DNA of 64,000 nt from assembly GCF_029975155.1 (NCBI RefSeq), contig NZ_JARKPQ010000140.1, positions 16,195-80,194 of the forward strand, in the 5' to 3' direction. The notes beneath the pieces are model-generated. The model had not been told where the DNA came from, did no database searches, and saw only the letters and a list, made by a program, of their open reading frames with translations. Source of the stretch: Propionicimonas sp. GTDB taxonomy: Bacteria > Actinomycetota > Actinomycetes > Propionibacteriales > Propionibacteriaceae. This document shows, piece by piece, positions 34,791 to 41,824 of this stretch (position 1 is the first letter of the stretch; the number at the start of each line of letters is the position of its first letter). Made by a program: the position numbers and the translations under genes.

Positions 34791-36422
34791 ACTCGCCGCC
34801 GTCCCGACCGTCGCGTCGAGTGAGGCCAGGTCCGCCTCGATCGCCGGGAGGTCGGTGCTCTGCGTGTCCAGGAGTTGCCGGCACGTGAGCTCGGCCTCGC
34901 GCAGGGCGGCCACGTGGTCGGCCAGGCTCTGTTCGAGGCTTCGCCTCGCCGCGGCTGCCGTGCGGTAGCCGGTGCGGGCGAGGTTGCGCTCCACCTGCGC
35001 AGGCACCATCCGCAGGAAGTGCCGGTGCACCAGCGGACGCAGCAGCGCCATCGGCAGAGCCCAGGAGAGCAGCTCCAGATGGCTGTCGAAGACCGCGCTC
35101 ACCATCACGTCGACCGGTTCCACGGGCGTCCGGACGGGCTGCGGGACGGGGAGGTCGAGACCGACGCCGGTCGCCTCGCGGACGAGCCGGCCGAGCCGCT
35201 GCAGAAAGGCCTCCCCCATCCGTTCCGCCGGCTCCAGGCCCTGGTCGAGGAGCGGTCCGAGCTCGTCCGCGCAGGCCGCGGCGAACGGCGTGGCCGCGTC
35301 GCGGAGCGCGTGCCGCAGCCAGTCCCGGAACTGCGCGGTCTCGGCGGCGAGAGAGCCCCGCCACGCAGGCAGGCGTCCGGCGAGATCGCGCTGCACCCGC
35401 CACGCGGTGGCCGGCAGCGCCTCCCCCACCATCGCCTGGCAGCGCGCGGTGATCGTCCGGTTGACCGGTTCGAGCTGGGCGCGCGCCTGGCGGGTGAGGC
35501 TCGGCAGGCGCCGGCTCTCCGCGTCCAGGGCACCGCGCAACTGCGCCATCGCCTCGGCGTGGGTCGTCGCGGCGAGCCGGGCCAGCTCCAGGTAGGTCCG
35601 GCACTCGGTGGCGAGCCGGACCGACCGGTACGCCGCGAGGTCGGTCGCCGCGGCCGTCGCCGAGTCGCTCAGCTCCCGCAACTCCCTGCGCAGCCGCTCG
35701 CGCTGCGGCCGGTGCCGGGCGGCGCTGGACACGGGCAGGACGGACGGCGCAACGGGCAGCCGCCGGCCGAGCTGCGTCCTGACGTGCTCGAGGACGGCTC
35801 GCTGGTCGTGCTCAGTGAGCAGGTCGATCTTGGTCAGCGCGATCAGGATCCGCGGCGTGTGCGGGTGGAGCAGTTCGAGGAGCTCCAGGTCGTCCTCGGC
35901 GAGCGGCTGGGTGGCGTTGACGGCGAGGATCGCGGCGCCGACGTTCGGCAGCCAGTCCAGGCTCGCGCGGGTGTTGTGCTTCCAGGAGCTCCCCGTCCCC
36001 GGAGTGTCCACCAGGACCAGTCCGGCGAGGTCGGCCAGCGCCGGGGACGCCACGTCCACCCACTCCACGCCGCGGTGGTTCGACGGGTTGCCGGTCTCGG
36101 TGGCCCAGTGCCCGATCTCCGCCGGCTCGATGCCGAACGGCGCCCCCGTCCCGGTCTTCACCGACACGCGCAGGGCCGGGCCGAACCGCAGCCGGGTGAT
36201 CACGGCGGTGGCCGGGATCGCCTGCACCGGCAGCAGGTCCTCCCCGAGAAGCTGGTTCAGCAGCGTGGTCTTGCCGGCCTTGAACCGGCCGAGGACGGCG
36301 ACCGTGACCAGCCCTTCGGCGGCCTGCTGCTGTGCCGTGCGGCAACGCCGGTCGATGTCGGTCAGGTGGTGACGGCGCGCGATCCCGGCGATCGTGGCCA
36401 GGTCAGGGGAGAACGATCCCAT
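34761..36422 (-). CDS. Dynamin-like GTPase under fluoride riboswitch
   Basis: A 553-residue large GTPase. G1 GRFKAGKT (45-52), G3 DTPG (139-142, followed by TGSSWKHN), and G4 TKID (197-200) are intact. Residues 250-450 are mostly helical, and a hydrophobic patch near the C-terminus (LLSWALPMALLRPLVHR) could be a membrane paddle, as in bacterial dynamin-like proteins. The last residues (SVIPADAGIR and the stop) are translated from a dispersed repeat. A fluoride riboswitch-like RNA lies 10 bases upstream of the start, back to back with the one serving enolase. Its role in fluoride stress is not described to my knowledge; membrane repair or remodelling is a guess. Confidence 0.86.
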   Translation of the reverse strand: MGSFSPDLATIAGIARRHHLTDIDRRCRTAQQQAAEGLVTVAVLGRFKAGKTTLLNQLLGEDLLPVQAIPATAVITRLRFGPALRVSVKTGTGAPFGIEPAEIGHWATETGNPSNHRGVEWVDVASPALADLAGLVLVDTPGTGSSWKHNTRASLDWLPNVGAAILAVNATQPLAEDDLELLELLHPHTPRILIALTKIDLLTEHDQRAVLEHVRTQLGRRLPVAPSVLPVSSAARHRPQRERLRRELRELSDSATAAATDLAAYRSVRLATECRTYLELARLAATTHAEAMAQLRGALDAESRRLPSLTRQARAQLEPVNRTITARCQAMVGEALPATAWRVQRDLAGRLPAWRGSLAAETAQFRDWLRHALRDAATPFAAACADELGPLLDQGLEPAERMGEAFLQRLGRLVREATGVGLDLPVPQPVRTPVEPVDVMVSAVFDSHLELLSWALPMALLRPLVHRHFLRMVPAQVERNLARTGYRTAAAARRSLEQSLADHVAALREAELTCRQLLDTQSTDLPAIEADLASLDATVGTAASVIPADAGIR

Positions 36423-36432
36423 GCGTGTCCGG

Positions 36433-36488
36433 TCCTTCTCTCGTCAGGGACCGTCAGCAGGGTGCGGTTGAGGCGAGCCCCATCGCCT
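36433..36488 (-). promoter_or_regulatory. Fluoride riboswitch (crcB motif) upstream of GTPase gene
   Basis: Read on the minus strand: GGCGATGGGGCTCGCC, then TCAACCGC, a short loop, and GCTGACGGTCCCTGA. This matches the fluoride-riboswitch pattern GGCGATG-N-CGCC, AAC(C/T)GC, GCTGATGG(C/T)TCC(T)AC, with the GGGG/TCCC pseudoknot possible. It ends about ten bases before the GTPase start, which favours control of translation. The core was identified by eye from the known consensus. Confidence 0.82.
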
Positions 36489-36544
36489 GGAACACATGGT
36501 AACCGTGGTCGCCCCTGACGCGACGGGTCGACTAGAGTCGGCAG

Positions 36545-36604
36545 TGGGCGGTGGGGCTCGCCCTTACTCAAACTGCCGTGCCCGCGGCCAACGGTCCCTA
36601 CCTC
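36545..36604 (+). promoter_or_regulatory. Fluoride riboswitch (crcB motif) upstream of enolase
   Basis: GGGCGGTGGGGCTCGCCC, TTACTC, AAACTGCC, loop, GGCCAACGGTCCCTAC. The P1 stem, the AAACTGCC strand and the 3' GGTCCCTAC pseudoknot strand all match the fluoride aptamer; the usual GATG is GGTG here. It lies about 125 bases before the enolase ATG. The spacer contains a hairpin (GGCTCCA/TGGAGCC) near 36690 that could be part of the expression platform. Confidence 0.78.
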
Positions 36605-36728
36605 ATGTGCAGTCCGGCTGGACATGGAGGTGGGGCTTTCGCTCACTTTCACCTCACCCTTCGCGGCCAGCCGGGCTGCACCCCTCCCGGGCTCCACCGT
36701 GGAGCCGGCGAAGCGAAAGGGGACGGTC

Positions 36729-37994
36729 ATGGGTTTCGAGATCAGCAGCGTGCAGGCGTTGGAGGTGCTGGACTCCCGCGGGCGTCCCACGCTCTCGGTG
36801 ACGGTCGGCCTCGCGGACGGGACGGTGGCCGAGGCCGGGGTGCCGTCCGGCGCGTCGACGGGGACGCGGGAGGCCGTCGAACTCCGCGACGGGGACCCGG
36901 CCCGGTTCGGCGGTGCGGGCGTCAGCCAGGCCGTCGCCCACGTGAACACCGAGATCAACGCCGGGCTGGCCGGACGCGAATGGGCCGGTCTCGCCGAGGT
37001 CGACCAGGCCATGCGCGACCTGGACGGCACCCCGAACAAGGCCCGGCTGGGCGCCAACGCGATCATCGGGACGTCGATGGCGCTGGCCCGGGCGCTCGCC
37101 GCCGCCGCGGGGTCGCCGCTGTACGAGTGGCTGCCCGGCACCGGTGCGTCCCGCCGCCTGCCGGTGCCCTGTTTCAACGTGCTGAACGGCGGCGCCCACG
37201 CCCCCAACCCGCTGGACTTCCAGGAGTTCATGGTCTGCCCGCTCGGCGCGCCGTCGATGCGCGAAGCCGTCCGCGCGGGGGCGGAGGTGTACCAGGCGCT
37301 GCGGAAGCGGCTCGTCGCCGGCGGACACGCCACCGGGCTGGGCGACGAGGGCGGGTTCGCGCCGAACCTCGCCGAGCCGGAGGAGGTCCTGGAGCTGATC
37401 GTCGCGGCGATCGGGGACGCCGGCTACGCCGCCGGCAGTGACGGGGTGGGCATCGCGCTCGACCCGGCCGCGTCCGAGTTCTGGTCGGACGGCGGCTACA
37501 CGGTGAACCAGGTGCGGCTGTCCAGCGCGGATCTGATCGCCCGCTACGCCGAGATGCTGGACCGCTTCCCGATCTGGAGCATCGAGGACGGCCTCGGCGA
37601 GCAGGATCCGGACGGCTGGAAGCAGCTCACCGCCGAGCTCGGCGACCGCGTCCAGCTGGTCGGGGACGACAACTTCTGCACGAACCCGGCGATCATCACC
37701 GCGGCGATCGCCGACGGGATCGCCAACGCCGCCCTGATCAAGGTGAACCAGATCGGCACGGTCACCGAGACCCTGGAGGCGATGCGGATCTGCCACGCGG
37801 CCGGGTACGGCCAGATGGTCTCCCACCGCTCCGGCGAGACCCCGGACACGTTCATCGCCGACCTCGCGGTGGCCACCGGCTGCGGCCAGATCAAGACCGG
37901 CGCCCCCGCCCGCGGCGAGCGGGTGGCGAAGTACAACCGCCTGGTCCAGATCGAGGCCCAGCGTCCCGCCCTGCCCTACGGTCTGGCCCGGTAG
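36729..37994 (+). CDS. eno: Enolase, fluoride-responsive copy
   Basis: A 421-residue phosphopyruvate hydratase (2-phosphoglycerate to phosphoenolpyruvate). Conserved parts: PSGASTGTREAVELRD, NVLNGGAHAPNPLDFQEFM, GLGDEGGFAPN, IEDGLGEQDPDGW, KVNQIGTVTETLEAM and SHRSGETPDTFIADLAVA. The usual 'GDDLFVTN' reads GDDNFCTN, two changes next to a Mg-binding Asp. Fluoride with phosphate is a classical enolase inhibitor, so a copy behind a fluoride riboswitch fits a compensating or less sensitive isozyme. Whether the genome has another, housekeeping eno cannot be seen here. Confidence 0.95.
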   Translation: MGFEISSVQALEVLDSRGRPTLSVTVGLADGTVAEAGVPSGASTGTREAVELRDGDPARFGGAGVSQAVAHVNTEINAGLAGREWAGLAEVDQAMRDLDGTPNKARLGANAIIGTSMALARALAAAAGSPLYEWLPGTGASRRLPVPCFNVLNGGAHAPNPLDFQEFMVCPLGAPSMREAVRAGAEVYQALRKRLVAGGHATGLGDEGGFAPNLAEPEEVLELIVAAIGDAGYAAGSDGVGIALDPAASEFWSDGGYTVNQVRLSSADLIARYAEMLDRFPIWSIEDGLGEQDPDGWKQLTAELGDRVQLVGDDNFCTNPAIITAAIADGIANAALIKVNQIGTVTETLEAMRICHAAGYGQMVSHRSGETPDTFIADLAVATGCGQIKTGAPARGERVAKYNRLVQIEAQRPALPYGLAR

Positions 37995-38009
37995 TCCAGC
38001 GGCGCAGCG

Positions 38010-38125
38010 CCCTTCGTGACCGCCCTCCGCAAGCTCCGGGCGCTCCTCAGGGAGCGTGCAGCGGGACCGGACGCGTCACGAAGGGCCCACCAGCGCGTCT
38101 CGACAAGCTCGACGCACGGTTGTCG
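38010..38125. repeat. Repeat cluster between eno and crcB
   Basis: The convergent gap contains 'cttcgtgaccgccctccgc...gcgctcctcagggagcg...cgtcacgaagggc' (a large hairpin, 38010-38092), followed by 'gcgtctcgacaagctcgacgcacgg' (38094-38120). It probably serves as terminator for both converging transcripts. Confidence 0.8.
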
Positions 38126-38134
38126 TCAGGACGG

Positions 38135-38503
38135 CTACAGGCTGCCCAGCCAGAACCCCAGTGCGGCGCCGGCGACGCTGAGGACCAGCATGCCGCCGGC
38201 ATGGACGAGCAGTGCCCAGCCGCGGCCGCCCCGGGCGAGCCGCGCGGCCTCCACGCAGGCGGTGCTGAAAGTCGTGTAGCCGCCGAGGAAGCCGGTGCCG
38301 AGCAACTGCTTGAGTTCCGGGTCGCCGGTGTGGGTGGCCCACCAGCCGGTGATCACGCCGAGCAGGAGCGACCCGGTGACGTTGATCACGGCCGTGCCCA
38401 GGGGCATGCCGCGGTTCGTCGTCCGCCGGGCGACCTCCGAGTCGACCACGAACCGCGCGACCGCGCCGAACCCGCCGGCGAGCGCGACCAGGAACGGGAT
38501 CAT
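38135..38503 (-). CDS. crcB: Fluoride exporter subunit CrcB/Fluc (distal copy)
   Basis: A 122-residue four-helix membrane protein. Signature segments are GGFGAVARFVVDS (first helix), GTAVINVTGSLLLGVITGWW (the pore Asn helix) and GFLGGYTTFSTACVEAARL (the TTFST phenylalanine-box break). Fluc channels act as dual-topology dimers that let fluoride leave the cell. Two adjacent genes usually give an antiparallel heterodimer. The ATG overlaps the stop of the other crcB (ATGA). Confidence 0.95.
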   Translation of the reverse strand: MIPFLVALAGGFGAVARFVVDSEVARRTTNRGMPLGTAVINVTGSLLLGVITGWWATHTGDPELKQLLGTGFLGGYTTFSTACVEAARLARGGRGWALLVHAGGMLVLSVAGAALGFWLGSL

Positions 38504-38979
38504 CGGATCGCCCCCTTCGCGAGCCGGTAGCGGCGCAGCAGCCGCCGCACTCCTCTGGCGCCGAGGAACGCGCACAGAAGGCCGAGCAGCACGCTGCCCA
38601 GCGCGTAGCCCAGACCGACCAGCCATGCCCCGGAATGGACCAACTGCGCCGTTTCGACCGCGAACGTGCTGTACGTGGTGTAGCCACCCATCACGCCGGT
38701 GCCCACGCCGAGCCTCAACCCGCGGCGCCAGCCTCGATCGGGACCGGTCTCGGCCAGCACCTCCAGCAGCACCCCCAGCACGAGCGCGCCGGAGACGTTG
38801 ATCCAGAAGGTGGTCCACGGCCACTCCCCCGGCATGGCCGGGAACGCACCCTCCAGCCACGCGCGGGCGGACGTGCCGACCGTGCCGCCGAGGAGGATCA
38901 CCCCCAGCCACGCGGGACGCACCGGAATGCGCAGCATCCGCAGGCCGGGGATGGAATGGCCGTCCTGCGGCCGGGTCAC
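38500..38979 (-). CDS. crcB: Fluoride exporter subunit CrcB/Fluc (proximal copy)
   Basis: A 159-residue Fluc subunit. The GTG start overlaps the stop of the uspA-like gene (GTGA). After an N-terminal ~30-residue extension come 'LGGTVGTSARAWLE', 'TFWINVSGALVLGVLLEVL' and 'GVMGGYTTYSTFAVETAQLV', the three Fluc signatures, and a basic C-terminus (RRLLRRYRLAKG). The charge distribution differs from the partner copy, as expected for two fixed-orientation subunits. Confidence 0.95.
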   Translation of the reverse strand: MTRPQDGHSIPGLRMLRIPVRPAWLGVILLGGTVGTSARAWLEGAFPAMPGEWPWTTFWINVSGALVLGVLLEVLAETGPDRGWRRGLRLGVGTGVMGGYTTYSTFAVETAQLVHSGAWLVGLGYALGSVLLGLLCAFLGARGVRRLLRRYRLAKGAIR

Positions 38980-39518
38980 CACGGGGTCGGTGCCTTCCAG
39001 TCGACGACGGAGAGCGGCACGATCAGCACGGGACGGTGCTGGTGCCGCGACAGCCGCAGCGCCACCGAACCCGCGATGAACTCGCGCAGCCGGTCGGTGG
39101 ACGACAGCCGCTTCGCGCCCACGACGATCGCGGACGCCTCGACGGCCCGCGCCAGGTGCGTGAGCGCCCGGTCGGGACGCCCGGCGAGGTAGCGGAACTC
39201 CCACGGACCCTCGTGGCTGGCCAGTGCGCGCCCGAGGAAGGCGGTGATGTCCCGCTCGCGCTGCTGCCAGGAGTCGTCCGCCTGGTCGGGGTCGAGATCC
39301 GAGTGCCGGACGGTGCCGTCCGCGTACTCCTCGTCGACGATCCGGGACTCGTCCGCGTAGCCGAAGTACAGCGGCACACCGCCGAGCGCGTCCGACCAGG
39401 CCGACGCGGTGAGCGCCACCAGTTCGGACTGACCCGGCACCACACCGACCACCAGCGGCTGGCCCGCCACCGGGGCCATGCGATCGGGACTGGGCTGCGG
39501 CACGTGGTGGAACGGCAC
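38976..39518 (-). CDS. Universal stress protein-like protein heading the fluoride exporter operon
   Basis: A 180-residue UspA-fold protein. 'PLVVGVVPGQSELVALTASAW' is the first strand and helix. The later motif 'ASAIVVGAKRLSSTDRLREFIAGSVALRLSRHQHRPVLIVP' follows the nucleotide-binding GxxG-x9-G(S/T) pattern in spacing. Start set at a GTG seven bases after GGAGG; an internal ATG at 39479 lacks a clear ribosome site. It lies between a fluoride riboswitch and two crcB genes, all coupled. UspA-like genes are known among riboswitch-linked fluoride genes. Confidence 0.85.
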   Translation of the reverse strand: MPFHHVPQPSPDRMAPVAGQPLVVGVVPGQSELVALTASAWSDALGGVPLYFGYADESRIVDEEYADGTVRHSDLDPDQADDSWQQRERDITAFLGRALASHEGPWEFRYLAGRPDRALTHLARAVEASAIVVGAKRLSSTDRLREFIAGSVALRLSRHQHRPVLIVPLSVVDWKAPTPW

Positions 39519-39570
39519 GGATCGACCTCCGCTCAGAGGGGCGCCGAACTCCCGCGCGCCCGCCAAGGAC

Positions 39571-39634
39571 GTACAGGAACCATCAGCCGGTCGGCGGTTC
39601 GGGATTGCCCCGGGTGGGATCCATCACCCGCCGC
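39571..39634 (-). promoter_or_regulatory. Fluoride riboswitch (crcB motif) upstream of uspA-crcB-crcB
   Basis: Minus strand: GGGTGATGGATCCCACCC, a small extra hairpin (GGGGCAATCCC), AACCGCC, loop, GGCTGATGGTTCCTGTAC. This is the best match in the window, with the canonical TGATGG, AACCGCC and GGCTGATGGTTCC segments. It ends 52 bases before the uspA-like start. Confidence 0.9.
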
Positions 39635-39649
39635 ACACCCTAGCCCGGA

Positions 39650-39692
39650 TCCACTGATCGAGCGCGTCTCGACAAGCTCGACGAACGGTATT
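39650..39692. repeat. 43-base dispersed repeat, near-identical to part of eutJ
   Basis: The sequence 'ggatccactgatcgagcgcg' continuing to 'tctcgacaagctcgacgaacgg' recurs, inverted and with one difference, at about 408-451 inside the eutJ reading frame. Here it sits in the gap between the phosphatase gene and the uspA riboswitch. Confidence 0.85.
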
Positions 39693-39731
39693 GGTGGAGC
39701 AGCGAGCGCCAACCCCACCCCAAACCGGTCC

Positions 39732-40340
39732 TCAGAGACCGGTCTGGTGCGTGACGGCCAGGGCCGTCTCGATGGGGTCGTCCTTGCTGTTGGCGCGGAT
39801 CAGGTGCCAGCCGGTGTCGTCGTGGCGCAGGAGGCTCCAGCAGCCGGTGCGGGGCTGGACGTGCTCGGTGTGGCCGGGGGTGGGGGTCAGGGTGTCGAGC
39901 AGGATCCGGATCACGGCGTCATGGCTGACCACGGCGACCGCGACGTCCTCGCCCAGGTCGGCCAGCTCGGCGACCACGGCGTGGGCGCGCTCGGCCACCG
40001 CAGCGGACGGTTCCACGCCCGGCGCGGCATCGAAGGACCCGTAGTCGGCCAGCACGTCCGCCGCCGGCGTGCCGTCGAAGCGGCCGTACGCGCGGTCGGC
40101 GAGCCGCTCGTCCGTCTCGACCTCCACCTCGGCGGCCTCGGCGATCGGGGTCGCCGTCTCCACCGCCCGGCTCAGCGGGCTGGAGATCACCCGGACGAGG
40201 CCCACGTCCCGCAGCGCGGCGGCGAGGTCGCGGGCCTCCGCGTGACCCACCAGGTCGAGGTCGGGGTCGAGCCGTCCGCGCAGGAGCCCCGCGACGTTGA
40301 GCTGGGTGCGACCGTGGCGGCACAGGTAGATGTCGGTCAT
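39732..40340 (-). CDS. Histidine phosphatase family protein
   Basis: A 202-residue member of the phosphoglycerate mutase-like histidine phosphatase superfamily. The catalytic RHG motif is YLCRHGRTQLN (His9), with 'VISSPLSRAVETA' containing the second catalytic Arg and 'AVAVVSHDAVIRILL' the C-terminal His. It is the last gene of the MutS-like operon, its ATG overlapping the stop of the second MutS-like gene. Substrate unknown. Presence in a fluoride-regulated operon may point to a phosphorylated metabolite that builds up when enolase is blocked (speculative). Confidence 0.85.
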   Translation of the reverse strand: MTDIYLCRHGRTQLNVAGLLRGRLDPDLDLVGHAEARDLAAALRDVGLVRVISSPLSRAVETATPIAEAAEVEVETDERLADRAYGRFDGTPAADVLADYGSFDAAPGVEPSAAVAERAHAVVAELADLGEDVAVAVVSHDAVIRILLDTLTPTPGHTEHVQPRTGCWSLLRHDDTGWHLIRANSKDDPIETALAVTHQTGL

Positions 40341-41824
40341 GTCGGTGTCCTTTCACACAGGCGTTCGTACAGGTCGATGCCATGGCTGGTGGCCTGCGGT
40401 TGCCCGGGCAGGACGCGGAAGCTGCGCGTCCCGTCCAGCTGCCGTTCGGCCAGCAGGAAGATCGTGCCCGGCCGGTCGAGGTAGTGCCGCGCGAGCCGGG
40501 CGAAGTGGGTGACCACGACCAGCCGCAGGCCGTGGTCGAGGAGCGCGTCGATGATGTCCGCGGCGATCCAGGTGCCCTCCACCTCGTCGGTGGAGGCGAA
40601 GGACTCGTTCATCAGCAGCAGGTCGCCCGGCTGGCACCGGTCGACGATCGCGCTCATCCGGACGAGCTCCTCCGCCAGCTTGCCGCTGGCCAGGTCGTCG
40701 TCCTCCGCCCTCCGGAAGTGGGTGTGCACCGCGGGCGCCGGGCACGACCGGAACGCCCTCGCCGGCACGAACATGCCGGCCTGGAGGAACAGCTGCGCGA
40801 TGCCGATGCTGCGCAGGAACATGGTCTTGCCGCCCTGGTTGGCCCCGGTGATCACCGCCAGGCCGACCCGCGAGCCGGTCAGGTCGTTGGGCACCGGCGG
40901 CGCGCCGGTCCGGACGGCCAGGCTCAGACAGGACAGCCCGGAGGCGGACAGCGCGTCGCGTTCGCCCGCCGGCTCCGGCCAGCAGACGCCCACACCGATC
41001 TCGGCGAGCCGCTCGTGCAGCTGCACGCAGCCGACGTAGAAGCCGGCCTCCCAGCGCAGCTGCCTGAAGAACGCCACGACGTGGTCGTTCGCCCGGCCGA
41101 GGATGACGGCCACGTCGTGGATGGCGTCGTCGCGGAGTTCGGCCAGCGCCCGCGCCCCGGCCTCGTCGCGGTCCGCGATCGTGAACCGGGGCTGGCCCGG
41201 CGGGGTGAATCCGAGGGCAGCCCACCAGTGCCGCCGTCCCGGACGGGGGGCGAGCAGCTCCAGCGAGCCGAGCAGCCCCGACTCGTCCAGGCGCGCCCTG
41301 CTGACCACCCCCTGCGGGAACTCGAGCCGGGTCAGCAGCGCGGCCATGTCGTCGAGGTACCCGGCGTCCAGTTCCTCGACCAGTCGCCGGTACAGCCCGA
41401 ACAACCCGGGCGAGCGGACGGACGGCAGGTGCTGCGCGGCGAACCCGGCGAGCTCCCCCAGCAGGGGCAGCAGCGCCCGCAGGCCGTGGATCGAGCGGGA
41501 CAGCAGCGAGTCGGCGGTCCGCCCGGCGTACATCCAGATCGAGTGCTGGCTCTCCAGCGCCCGCCCGGACAGGTCGAAGAGAGCGCGGATCGCGGACGGG
41601 TCGGCGAGCGCGTCGGCGAGGACGTGCTGGCGCCAGGCGATCTGCGCGGGATCGACCAGCGGACGCAGCAGGACGGCCGGGCACAGGCCCTGCAACCGCC
41701 GCTCGGGGACCATCACCTCGAACACCGAGTCGAGGTCGAGGTCGGCGATCAGCTCGTCCGCGCCGTCCGGGAGGGTGGTGCCCAGGTCGGCGTCCCGGTC
41801 GGGGAACAGCAGCTGGACCTTCAT
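40337..41824 (-). CDS. MutS-like ATPase, second copy
   Basis: A 495-residue protein with only the core/clamp-like helical region and C-terminal ATPase of MutS; the mismatch-recognition N-terminal domain is absent. Walker A is TGANQGGKT (327-334 region). The Walker-B segment reads DLLLMNESFAST, so the usual Asp-Glu is Asn-Glu, while Glu is kept. 'LVVVTHFARLARHYLD' supplies the switch His. It starts at the ATG overlapping the stop of the first copy (the 862-residue track ORF runs into that gene in another frame). The pair probably forms a heterodimer. MutS-like genes are known companions of fluoride riboswitches, with unknown function. Confidence 0.88.
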   Translation of the reverse strand: MKVQLLFPDRDADLGTTLPDGADELIADLDLDSVFEVMVPERRLQGLCPAVLLRPLVDPAQIAWRQHVLADALADPSAIRALFDLSGRALESQHSIWMYAGRTADSLLSRSIHGLRALLPLLGELAGFAAQHLPSVRSPGLFGLYRRLVEELDAGYLDDMAALLTRLEFPQGVVSRARLDESGLLGSLELLAPRPGRRHWWAALGFTPPGQPRFTIADRDEAGARALAELRDDAIHDVAVILGRANDHVVAFFRQLRWEAGFYVGCVQLHERLAEIGVGVCWPEPAGERDALSASGLSCLSLAVRTGAPPVPNDLTGSRVGLAVITGANQGGKTMFLRSIGIAQLFLQAGMFVPARAFRSCPAPAVHTHFRRAEDDDLASGKLAEELVRMSAIVDRCQPGDLLLMNESFASTDEVEGTWIAADIIDALLDHGLRLVVVTHFARLARHYLDRPGTIFLLAERQLDGTRSFRVLPGQPQATSHGIDLYERLCERTPT

